A stretch of 64,000 nucleotides of DNA from Micromussa lordhowensis (Eukaryota; Cnidaria; Anthozoa; Scleractinia; Lobophylliidae). The first letter of the stretch is position 1; each line of letters begins with the position of its first letter. The notes below the pieces were generated by a model that did no database searches, had not been told where the DNA came from, and worked only from the letters and a program-made list of their open reading frames with translations. The DNA is taken from assembly GCA_964020085.1 (NCBI GenBank), contig OZ026601.1, positions 28,508,118 through 28,572,117 of the forward strand. Direction: 5' to 3'. Of this stretch, positions 1-11,000 are shown in pieces. The position numbers and the translations under genes were made by a program.

Positions 1-224
1 TGTCATAATCGTTGTCTTCTCCGGTGTTTGGTAAGGTGTCGAATATTTCATCTACGTCTGGACCAGCATAATGGAGCAGCAGGGCTCGTTTTCGTTTCGG
101 AATTGTAATGTTCATTTCCAATGAACATTCGCTCTAATCGTGCAAGCCATTTTTTCCAGTGGGGACCCGCATTGCCGTCGGCATGGACATCGAACGCTGC
201 AAAATTTGGTAATGAAACCGCCAT
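1..224 (-). pseudogene. Gypsy-type gag fragment, frameshifted, runs off the window edge
   Basis: On the minus strand an ATG at 222-224 opens a reading frame resembling the gag N-terminus of animal Ty3/Gypsy elements: a short hydrophobic leader, FAAFDVHADGNAGPHWKKW near residues 8-26, then the LARLERMF segment. Near base 120 the frame shifts by one nucleotide. In the other frame the family sequence continues (KRKRALLLHYAGPDVDEIFD, then an acidic stretch) to the window edge. The shift and the missing zinc knuckle, protease and reverse transcriptase mean only a damaged 5' piece is visible here; the rest, if present, lies to the left of the window. Family assignment is from remembered similarity. 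No LTR is seen upstream (225-510). Confidence 0.6.
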
Positions 225-509
225 GAGGTTTGATCGCAATTGACAGGGTTGAGCGCGTCGCAACAGCACGTGCTTGACACGAAAACTTTCTACAGGTACA
301 CAGGGAATTCTTCGATGAAAAACCAGTGTTCTTGTGGCTATGAGGTGGATGGCTACATCCTCGTCGCCAGATGTGGTATCGGGACCAAATGTGGGTAAAA
401 GAAACACAACGCCATTCTTGTATATCTGAAAAACTCTCTCTGTATTTTTACTGACTGATCACGTGACCTAAACATGTGTTCACTCATGAATATTAACAAC
501 ATTACAGTG

Positions 510-935
510 AGTACTCTGTGTTTTGATATAATCTGCTCCATCTTTAGACCACTGCCTTGCATAATTCTCATCCTGACAGGGGCTGCTCCTGCAAACAAGA
601 TTAATATGCTTGTAAATTGTAGTCGTGATTAAGCTGTCGGGGCAGTTACACACATACATATGCACACAGATGTTGCACTCTTGGCACTTCAGCTGGCAGT
701 GTTCTTACTCGTCACAGGCATCCAATAGCTTTGATATAAGAACTTCTCCCGTCCTCTCCAAATACCGTCCAAGTATTGGGACCCTCGGCTTTCACTGAGC
801 CAGTTGAGAGAGTCAAACTGTGTAGATGCCTTTCTTGTATTATATTTATGGGTGTCGTAACTTTTCCCTTAGTCAGTTTAATCAGACAATGAAAGGTTTT
901 ATATCTAACATATTTTAAAAGATCAAGGAGACAGT
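510..935 (-). pseudogene. SWIM-type zinc-finger tail of a transposase-like gene, broken
   Basis: The minus strand encodes a segment resembling the C-terminal SWIM zinc finger of MULE-like and related cnidarian transposon proteins. A basic stretch (KLTKGKVTTPINIIQERH) and a W-VFGEDG motif are followed, after an in-frame stop near 700, by a Cys-rich block (CQECNIC, then VCNCPDSLI) and an H-x-x-L-V end. A SWIM motif needs CxC...CxH. Here the third ligand is Tyr (IYKH where CKH is expected), so the finger is probably dead. The stop and the lost Cys mark this as a relic. No transposase core is visible next to it. Confidence 0.5.
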
Positions 936-964
936 TGTCTAAGCGTTTGTTAGTTTTCCCTTTC

Positions 965-1205
965 AAGTATGACAACATTCCCATGTCTATTATAAAACGA
1001 TCAATTAACAGTATTTCCACTCCATTAACACATATTGTAAATCTCTCTATCATTCACGGTATTGTCCCAAATGAATTGAAATTGCTCGTGTGGTTCCTAT
1101 TTTTAAATCAGGTGACAAAGCTCTCCTCAGCAACTACAGACCTATTTCAGGTCTACGTTGCTTTTCAAAGATTTTGGAACGAATAATTTATAACCGTATT
1201 TAACA
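965..1205 (+). pseudogene. LINE reverse transcriptase fragment
   Basis: The plus strand shows a short N-terminal piece of a non-LTR retrotransposon reverse transcriptase. STPLTHIVNLSIIHGIVPNE is followed, after a frame change near 1080, by a PIFKSGD-like motif, SNYRPIS and FSKILERIIYNRI. These are the conserved first palm/finger blocks of CR1/Jockey-like LINEs. The frame change and abrupt end at about 1205 make it non-functional. It lies head-to-head with the SWIM relic on its left. Confidence 0.7.
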
Positions 1206-1213
1206 AATAAAGA

Positions 1214-1376
1214 AGCCTCGACTGTGCTCTGTTCTGTTGTAAAGCATGCAGGAAGTGGTAGAGCACGAAGGAAGTGTAGGGGAAAACACGAGACGTAGTT
1301 GAGTGTTTTTCCCTACTTCTTGAGTGCTCTACCGCTTCCTAAGTGCTTTACAACAGAACAGAGCACAGTCGAGGCT
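1214..1376. repeat. Near-perfect ~160-bp hairpin (foldback MITE)
   Basis: GCCTCGACTGTGCTCTGTTC near 1217 is repeated inverted at the right end (1355-1376). The arms continue through the central loop near 1290-1305 with few mismatches (AAGTGGTAGAGCAC against GTGCTCTACCGCTT). No coding sequence lies inside. It is a foldback or MITE relic; a transcript would fold into a long stem. Confidence 0.85.
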
Positions 1377-1845
1377 TATTTATTTGCTTTATGGTAAAGA
1401 ATCCAACAAATTCTCCGCGCATTCGGCTGAATTTTCAAGCCAAACTTTATTTTTCCAAACGGGGAAAAGTGGCGTCGGCCATTCTCTATTCTCTGATAAA
1501 GCACGCTGAAATAAGCCAATCACAGTCCTTGGTAGAACTGTTCAAAAACTTTGATGGGCTAACGAGACGACAGCTGTCAATCACAACGCGTCTGCTAAGC
1601 TTTCAGCGTCGAGTTGGTATCAAGGAGAAGAACGATGCCTTGAAGTTCGTCTTTTAGTTTAATCCTTAAATAATGATCTAAAGGTTTCTACTACAAAGGA
1701 ATCCGGCCGCATTGTGGCTCATAAAAACGTGCATCGTTTCAAATGGAAATTAACACACAAGGAGCTCAAAACTAGCGAATGCTGAGTTGTATTTCAAAGG
1801 AGCTGCCAAGGAGCGCAGAACAGTTGTTTACGGCTTGCAGTATGT
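1377..1845. other. No recognisable gene
   Basis: AT-rich flank between the hairpin and the large element. It has short open frames with no family resemblance and is the pre-insertion flank of the 35-kb transposon. Confidence 0.5.
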
Positions 1846-1849
1846 ATTA
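1846..1849. repeat. Left target-site duplication ATTA
   Basis: ATTA immediately precedes AACAAGGGTCAG at the left tip and is repeated as ATTA (37095-37098) immediately after CTGACCCTTGTT at the right tip. A 5-bp TATTA reading is possible if the element is taken as one base shorter at the right end. Confidence 0.75.
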
Positions 1850-4800
1850 AACAAGGGTCAGATTGTTTTCGGACTGTCAGATTGTTTCCGGACACCATTT
1901 TTTTTGGTGTATTAAACAAATTGCATGTCTTTTTTGTTTAATAAGCAATTTTGACACATCAAGTTTGATTATTAAACTAAAAAGTCGTTATTTTTGGCTT
2001 ATTAAGCAAGAAAGGTTGCTTATTAAGCAAGAAAGGTGGCACTTCATGTTTATTAAACATGTGACTTTCGCTTAATAAGCAAGAATGGCAGGTATTCTTG
2101 CTTATTAAACAAGTGTCACACAACACTCTGTCACACTAAGTTCGTCCGCCATTACGGATAAAAATATCGACAACGAAAACAACGCAACGGATAAATCATT
2201 CCTATTGAAAACCTTCAAATACAAGTCTTGACTGGTCAGGCCTTCAATGAAAGCCATAATTAAGTGACGACTTTCCTTTTCTGGACAGATATTTTTGTGT
2301 AAGTTTTCTTCACGGCGTGATCGATCGGCAGCCGGCGGCCGTGAACGACTGCATTTTCGATGTTCAAGTTTTCAAACGAAAGTGAACCTGTTCAGTCGAA
2401 TTGCACAACATCAGCATTTTAAATAAATAGGTCTTTGAATACACAACGGACGGATATTTCATTGAACACAGACTATCCATATAGGTGGTCTCTACGGACT
2501 GCATCTGGGCTTACTTCAAACATGTCAAATTACAGCGCGGGTCAATTTTGTCAACATTTACAAGATTACTGTTGTCATCAATTTGCGCTTTCCTCTTGAT
2601 GCACTTATTGCCGAAAGTTTGGGCTGAATTTCGTTGAAAAAACTCGGCTGAACATAAAAGAGTGAGAATTAAAGTTTATCTGAACAAAACCGGCGGGGTT
2701 TTTCACCGAGAAACTACTAAAACTTGAAATGCCATTTTTGGTTATTAAGCGAAAAAAGTGACACTTTTTGCCTATTAAACAAGGCACTCTTGTTTATTAA
2801 ACAAAAAAGTTAGTTTTTCTTGCTTATTAATCAAAAGCGTCCCACAGTAAGTTAGGTGTTAGTGTTCAACGGCTACTAGACGCCTTACATGTAAGCTTAT
2901 TACCGAAATCGGCATATCAGAACAAAGAAAATAGTGCTAAGCTTATTTAATATTGTGAAAAACTCTTTTTGTGTACTGTTCTTATATGCTAAGCGATCAC
3001 ACTTTAAGGCATGAATTTCCTTTTCGACAGTTAATTCAGGGAAAGATTTTCGATTAAATTTTCCCGAAGCGTTTGAATGGTGAAAGCCGCGAGCGACTAT
3101 TGCTCGTTCAATGTTTGAAGTTTTAAACGAAATAACGATGAGCCTTGTTCTCTCAAAATACTGAGAAATATGAAGACAGCAAGAACAGAACACTTCAATG
3201 AAGGTGGACAATCGTAGAACTATGTTTCTAAGAGATTAAAATCTATTTTGGGTACGATCGGTCTAAAATAAACAACACCACGATCCGCGCCGCCTTTCAG
3301 TCGATTTAGACCGAAAATTACCGGAGTCAGAGAAATGTTCTGATTTCTGCGTTCTGCGTTGCCTTTCGTGTTCTGATTGAACCCGTAAAAAATCTCACAC
3401 AGACGAAAATGAGTGATAGGTTTTCTTTTTCAACAAAGCTGTTTGTCCACTTTCGTGAGTTGCACAATCCACCCACGGACAATATGAAAAATCATTTTTA
3501 GGTTATCAAGCGAAAAAGGCATCAATTCTTGGTTATTAATCATGTAACTTTTGCTTTTTAGACGAAAATAGAGCTCTTCTTGCTTGATAATCAAGCCTCG
3601 CAACACTTCCACGAGACCTCGCCGACGCGGGTTACCGCCGAGAAATTGTGGTCAAAGATTACATGCATACTTTTTGCGGGACTATTTCACGGCATTTACG
3701 TTTAGTCGTTAGATAAATAAACTTCCAGCTGAAAGAGTGCAAATTTATGCTGTTATCAGAAGTTCTTTTCTCTCGGCATAAAAAGTTTTCGGAAAAAGAG
3801 TTTTTCATGATTTGAAGTAGGCTTACTTGCTAATCTGAGTGAATCACACTGTCACACAACCTGTGCGACTTTTCTCAGCCTCTTGTAAGCTGGTCACGTT
3901 CCATGCTATTTAAATAAAATTCAACGGATTGAAGCGATGTAAAAGTCATAGATTTTCATTTAAAGTACGCACTTAAGCTTAACGTTTTTTACTTTATCAG
4001 TCACCTGCAGAAAATAAGCTTACAGTCGCTTATAGTGAGATATGCAAGCCGGGAGCCATTTACATCTCGCGGTGCACGAGTTTCGTTTTTGCTAAACTTG
4101 TTTAACCGTAGCTACCAAATCTCTTGACGTATGTAATAATAATTTCAGTTTTGGTTAGAAAGAAACCTAGAACTGGACACTCCGCCTGGGCGTTAAATGA
4201 TTAAATTGGCCTTCCGGCCGTACAAGTTAGTACAACACTCACTCGCACCAATAAGCTTGTCCATGCGTGTTTTGCGGGTCTGGGCGGAAAAATTATAGAG
4301 AAGTTATTAAAATGTTTAAGATCAATGTCCTTGCGAATAAATCTCGTGGTCCTTTCGGTTTTTAGTCAAAATTTATTGTTTTTGGGTAACGATAAAATCT
4401 GTCGATGAAATGAACAACATTACCAGCGCCGTCGGATTGAATACAAAATCTCAGACAGACCAAAAGGAAGCGGTAACCGTTTTTTTACTAGCTTGTACTT
4501 AAGTATACACAAATACAAGAAATTTGCAACAAACAATCCACTGAACGAAAATATCAGCTCTTCTCGGTTGACAATTTTTCCTTCAAAAAATGTCATGAGA
4601 CCCCACCACACCGCGCCGCGAATTTCACGTGCAGAAAACTGCCGAGAATAGCGATCGAAAGATAACAAAATTTGCATATTTCTTCGGACTCTGTCACGGC
4701 TTAATTACTTCCAGTGGTTGGATAAATACATTTCCAAGAGTGAAATTGGTAAGCTTATGCTGTTATCAGCAGCTTGCTTTTTTTTCTTTTGGTATGAGGA

Positions 4801-6746
4801 GATTTCAGCGACAGAGTTGGCATGATTGAAGCACCTTTGCTTTCCTTCACACAACGGACCCGAGTGTTGCTGCGTTTGGCAGTGTAGTGTTTTTGAAATA
4901 TTCAACGGTATGAAACGATTTTTTAGATTTTCATTTGCAGTACAGACTAGTGGTTTAAACTTAAGCTCAAGACTTAATCGGTCACCTGCTACACTGCTGC
5001 ACTGAGGTATGCAAGAGATTACTACGTGTGGATGGGGTTTTCGTATTTCAATCTCGTTTGTTCCAAACTTGTTAAACAACCGTAGCTTCCAACCTCTTGA
5101 AACGTTATCGTATGTTAGAATATTTGTTTTGTGGGGAAAATCTCAGAGCTAGCTAGACAGCAAAAGGCACCCGTTGGTACACTCGCTCAACTCAGGACAA
5201 CAGTATATTCTCACTCGCGTGCGTTTTGCGCGGGAAAAATGTCAGACAGCTTTCAACCGCTCTAATATCGGCCGGTGCAGTCTAAATCAAAACGGCAATG
5301 AATAGACAACTTTTTAGCATCAACATACAATTATTTTAATTAACGATAATGCCAGTTACCAAAACTGACGAAGACAACTGAATGATCTCACCTTCTTCTT
5401 TTTGGTCTTTACAAGTAAAGAACACAACACCGGAGCCATGCATCTTTATCACGCCGTAATGTACTTCTAAAACTCATCTTGCCCTTTAAATATCCGATCT
5501 TTCAATGCCCTTGCGAATAAGTCATCAGTGACTTGAACCGCTATAAGTGATGATTTTCCTTTTACAATCACTTCCTCGGCCTCGTGCATATGTACCACAA
5601 GCATATACGCAAAGCGATCTCCCGAACTCCTTCGGTAAACGGATAATGCTGGACGTTTTTAGTCAGTGATTTTGCAAGATCACTCTTGTTTTCCTGACTA
5701 ATGTCTTCCATAATTTAGCGGGGCAGTCACACATTTTCAGTCGCTCTCTGTTCTTTTTACTACAACTGCATTGCAAATTCCGGACCGGCCTAAAACTAAT
5801 GGAGAAGTCATCAAAGTGATTGCGTTCAACGGACTTGCGAATAAATCTCGATTGTCGTAGCGTTAAGTTGAAATTCGACGAACATTTCCTCTGCACTTGC
5901 CAGTGTCATGATAAGGTGATCACGTTATTAAAAGTGGTTGCTATTTTCAAACGGCGGAAAAACCTTTGGGAATAAAGACAGATCTCACTGCCAAAATCTG
6001 TCCAATCAAACTCGTGGCTGTCAAACTGTCAAACTTGGGCACGCCCTAGACCAAAGTTGTTTGCCGGTTGTAAATTGAAGCGTTATAAAAAATCTCCTAC
6101 CGACGAAAAGGGGCAATAGTTTAATTATTGATCATTATTGGACAATAAAACCGTTTTTCCGCTGCCAAACCGTACTGTGCCACGACTAGACAATACTGCA
6201 ATGAAGAATCCGTGTACTTGAAAACCATCTTTTAAGTATCAAGCGAGCACGGCGTCAATTCCCGTTAATTATATATAAGTAGCCGATTGACTCTTCTTCT
6301 TGCTTGATAATCAAATCTTAAAAGAATTTCATGAGACCACGCCATTCCACCGCAAAGAGTGGAAAAATATTCCCGCTATCATAAAGGCTCTTTTCTCTCG
6401 CGTATTAAAAGAGTTTCAATCGCTCCCTGACCTATCTATTGCAACTGCTATGAATTTTCGTGCAGCTCAAACCCGGCCGCCATTAACTCTCTCCTGCAAT
6501 TTGTATGTCAAGCACTACTCCTTGCAATCTGCAGGATTAAATATACTAAATAACATAACAAATGGGTGTCAGTGTTGTACACTACAATGTGAGGGTTTTT
6601 CTTATTATTTTTTTGGTCTCTTGGATAATAACCTAGTGTATTTTCATTTTTACCATTAGGTCGCTCAGGAAGCTACAGATTAGCAGCCATGGTAGCTTGG
6701 AGTGCACAGCTAGTCAGTTTAGAAAGTTTTAGACAGAAGAGTGGTT
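1850..6746 (+). repeat. Left inverted arm of the 35-kb element (4,897 bp)
   Basis: Reverse complement of 32219-37094 with only scattered differences. The length difference is 21 bp, which is explained by one extra 21-bp copy of the array unit (GCTTATTAAGCAAGAAAGGTT) near 1998-2040 in this arm. The arm contains palindromic arrays (1900-2113, 2735-2840, 3495-3600, 6295-6315). It also contains at least two diverged ~1-kb internal units (about 3578-4555 and 4555-5290) that share the CATGAGACC...GCCG start, a TGCTGTTATCAG segment and a GCGTGTTTTGCG-like segment. I recognise no protein in it; short open frames are shared with the right arm simply because the arms are identical. Confidence 0.9.
1900..2113. 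repeat. Subterminal palindrome array, left end
   Basis: At least eight variants of CTTGCTTATTAANCAAG occur at 20-35 bp spacing, the clearest at 2097-2113. Related sites recur at 2735-2840, then with TTATCAAGCG / CTTGATAATCAAG variants at 3495-3600 and 6232-6315. The regular spacing and dyad symmetry look like binding sites for a transposase or its cofactor. Confidence 0.75.
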
Positions 6747-8005
6747 GATGCTTCAAACATGTTGTTTTAGATTAATTTATCTCAATCCATAAGTTATTTC
6801 TCTCAGGAACTTCCGATATCTTCCATTAAAGAACGATTGTGAATAAAAAAATTCTTTCCTCCGGTTTTCTTTACATGTAAAATGAAAACCACAAGACGTT
6901 GAAAAAGTGACAGAGATAATAACGTGGTTATTAGGGTAAGAGAAAAAGGTGCGACATCATGACTAGCACTTCCTAAATCAATTCATTTTTCAGAAAGACT
7001 GATAGCCCCAGTCGGGATGTGCTCAATAAATGTATGTATGTATGTATAGTACCACAAATTAGAACTTGAACCGTGTTTTGAATTCAACTTTATAAACTGA
7101 AAGATCCCTGAAAGATCTGATGAAGACAGCGTTCCATTTCTGCCAGAAAAACAAAAAAATAGGATGTAATTGCTACATAATCTGATTACTGTTATTTTTT
7201 TGAGCTGCAAGCAGCTGAGTGCGTTTGCGCATCTATAGTGCTAATTCGAGAAACCTTTCGTCTGTACAGTTACATTCTTCAGACTGTACAATTACATTCT
7301 GAGCTATTTGTAGCCGATTTCGGAGGTTGTCACTTGTAAACTGGAAGTGTAGAACTCTATGCTAGGGAGGGGGCCGAGGTCCTTGGCTAGGGTGTTCTGG
7401 GAGCTGTGGAAAACTCCGGGTCTGTTTGGCCACGTTATTACGTCATACTGCTGTCTATAATAAATATGGGTAAATACCCTACAATAGTTACCATTTCTTG
7501 ACTCTCTTAGTTTGGCTCTGTCTATTTGCCCCTTTTTTTGGTCCAGCTTTTCGCTTTTTCGTTGTAACCTTAAATTGAATAGTAGGAACAACAGATTGAA
7601 CTAATTAATCAACTAGCATGCCCCAGGTTACGGCATGAATTTAGCGGGACTAGTGGCTAATTAAATAAAATAATTGATAAGAAAACGCGAGATGAATTTA
7701 TTGAAACAAAACTATTTTTGTATATGCAGTACTGTAGCCGTATGATTTCAAAGGTTCTCACAGAAGTGTTGAGCGTTGCTGACGTATATTCTACCGCATA
7801 GATCTTGGAACACTGGCCACTGCGGACTTCTGTAAAGCAACCTTTTTTCCCCTCATCTTGGTCTCTAACGTTTGCCTTTATTTTTTTTTCTGTGAATGAA
7901 AGTCCATAAAGAGATACAGAGCTCGTGTGCGATTTCCACGCGTTTCATTTCATTTGATTTGATTTCATACGATGGGTTCAACAAAATTTCAATGGAACTA
8001 ATCAG
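6747..8005. other. Inner border region: decayed arm extension, no gene seen
   Basis: Bases 6760-6975 still resemble the reverse complement of about 31335-31545 (TTAATTTATCTC-ATCCATAA, GATATCTTCC, GGTTATTAGGGTAAG, GCGACATCATG), so the inverted arms once extended further inward. A short TGTA microsatellite lies at 7030-7050. No coding family is recognised between 6980 and 8005. A minus-strand poly(A) hexamer, TTTATT on this strand, occurs at 7877-7882 and could serve the transposase gene. Confidence 0.55.
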
Positions 8006-11000
8006 TTAAGCCTGCGTAGCTGGCAGGATTTCGCTTATATTTAGATATATTATTACCTCCACCTCCATTTCCTCCCTCTCTACCAACTTGAGGAGGGCCT
8101 CCTGAATGTGAGGAAGTGCAGCTGTCGGAGAGGCGTCTTCTTCGGCACACAACGGTTTCAGCAGAGGCAGCACCCACCTCCGTCTGTGGGGAAGTACGCC
8201 TTTACATGCAATAAAGTTCTCCCACCACTTATTAGTTGCCTCGTCAAAATTGAGCTGAAACTTCGGCAGTGCTTGCTGCAGCTTCTCGAAATCAATTTTG
8301 GTCTGGTCGGGATCTAAAACACTGGGCTGGCCTGATGGCGTCTTATCCAAGAGTTGTAGCCCCTCTGCTGGGGCCCAATCGGGGCTAGTCGACCACTTTT
8401 TGTAGTAAAGAATGGCATGTCCGTCCGAACCCTTGACGATCTTGAACTGGTGTTGGTGGACGTGACCCGAGAGTTTGGGAACAGCACACCCCTCCAGCCA
8501 TTGCTTCACATCATACATGAAATGTATGATCTTTGTTTCAACGGCTGGAGAGTAGCTGTTTCCAATCTCTCGGATCAGCTCGACAAGGGTCCGGACATGG
8601 ATCTTCGCCAGTCTTCTTGAAATGCACGAAAATAGTTGGTCTATGTCTTCGTGTGTATGGCCAACCATGAGGAATGAAATCTTTATCTGCCAGTAAAACA
8701 AAAAGAGAATTTTAACAGTGAGCCACTGTTCAGCCAGTTATCATATCAATGGGAAGTACTGAACAAAAGAAACTGCACCTATAACAAGGAGCTTTTATTA
8801 GCCTTTTTCAGTGAGGGACTGTGTGTCTGGATACATTTAACAGGAGCTAGTTTGACGAAAATTCAATGCAAAAATATTTTCACAAGGCTCTTTTTCGATG
8901 TTTTCAGCTTTTTTTGGCAGTGGGCGTATGTATTCCAGTTTAATTCGCAACTACATTGTATAATGGGAACGGCACGTCACGTGAAGAGAAGAAAACGCGA
9001 TAGGAGATTCTCGCATGTGCCAATATAATCCAAGTGCACACTATTAAAAAGCCTTTTTTCTCACCTTCTTAAAAATCCCCAGCTCCACAAGTAAAGCCAA
9101 AAAACAGAGAACAAAACGGTTTTTGTTCTCCCTCCAACAGTTGTCCATTTGGAGGTACAAATTTGGAGGAAGTTTGCCAAGCTGTAGAAACCAAAAAGCA
9201 AAAATATTTTTCTAATAGGTCTGTTAACTTGTCGGCATTCTTGTAACATTTAGTGTAGAATCTAAGGTTCCCTAGTTATCAATAGAGCAACGTTTAGACA
9301 GAAATTGTAGTAAAATTGCTGTCATACGTGAAGGTGTGGCCTCTACTTCTGTGGGCAAGAGGTGCAAATTCATTCTTTCCCTATCGCGATGCCATTGTTT
9401 GGGAAATAGTTTACTACAATCCCGACCAAAAGTAGTTGGGATACTTGAACCGTATCATGTATCCCCTATCCCCCCTAATCAATGTTGCAACATGTCGCGG
9501 TTTTTTCCAACAAAAAAATAAAAAAAATAAACTGAATATACACATTGGTGGGAAGGGGAGAACTTGCTTCGCTCTTCCCAACTTTTTTGTCTGGGATTGT
9601 ACCTATACTGTGTTGTCATATATTATTGACAGCTATCGTACCGTTGTCTGTATCCACAGCAAAATGTGTAGAAGAATATTTATAGTGAGGTTGCTGTCAT
9701 GTGGCCACTGACAACAGTCAATGAATGCAGCCGCTTTTGAATGGTAATTCGCCAGTGCGCCGGTAACGTGCGTTTTTAATTTCCAGGCATGATCGTCAAT
9801 CTACAAAGAAGAAAATGCCAGGTTATAGATGGCTTGACGTCATAAGTTTCAAATAAACATTTACTGTATTTGATCTATTCAAAAATCTGAGTAACATAAA
9901 TAATAGGAAAATGCATGTAGCCAGTTCACGGTTTTGCGTCATCCCTGCCATGTATGTATTAAATAGCGTTAAAACATCAGTAGTTTTCAATTTTAGTTTT
10001 TATTTATCTTTAAATTTCATTCACCTTGGTGGTGGTTGTGAAATGTGGCAGGTTATGTTTTGATTGGTCCATCCCATCGATGGTCAGCGAAAGGTACTTG
10101 TCGGGTTGGGCTTTAGCCTTCAAACCATGCTTGTAGTATTTCTTCCTCTCTGCCCTGTTGCATCATAATTTATAAGTTAGTAATGGTACTTTTAAGCCCT
10201 GGCCAAACGGAGTCGCAAGTAGACCCAAGTTTAAAACTTGGGTCCTCTTGGTACTCTGTTTGGCGATGACTTGCGCTCACTTTGGTCGCGATCAAATTTT
10301 CACGCAAGTCAGAGCAAGTTCTTCGCCGTTTGGCCACCCAAATCAAGTCAACGCAAGTGTACGTAATGACCTCCATTAACCTATTGGCCAAGTAAATAGA
10401 GTATACTCTAATTAAAATGCTTTTTTTGCGACTTGCGTGTACTTGCGAGTAAACTTGCGAGTCCGTTTGACCACCTAACGCAAGTCTCTAGGCAAGTTTA
10501 ATTTGCGTCCTGTTGCGACTACTTGACTGTTCGTTTGTCCTGGGCTTTATGTTTTAGATTCATTTTTATTAGTAAAAATGACACACTCGCGATGTACTAG
10601 TTCAATTACTTACAATTGTTGTGTTAGATGTATTTTCCTCATGATAGCCAACTTTCGTCTGGTTGAAGCATCAACATTCGGCTTGCTTATTTCTTCTTTT
10701 ATGTGTACACAAATAGTACATTTCGTGAACCGGCTTTGCTGTAAAATAGAATGATGAAAACGAAATGTCAATTCAAAGGTTGCCATATTGGCATCATTGT
10801 TTGCACTTACGTATCACGGTAAACTTGTGGCCCAATCCCCAACCTGGGGCCAAGGAACTGAACGTCAAACTTAAAGATAAGTTAGAAGTTATAAGGGAAA
10901 GTATATACTCTAATGGGTGTGAGTATGAATGAATGGTTTCCGTGTTTGAGCAGAATTTCGTTGTTATGCATCATTCTAAAGTATCGCTAAAACTAAATTG

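Noticed and set aside
2900..6659. Open frames of 60-124 aa shared by both inverted arms (for example at 2900-3211, 4705-5079 and 6300-6659).
   Set aside because: They match between arms only because the arms are nearly identical DNA; differences include amino-acid changes, and no family or splice signals are seen.
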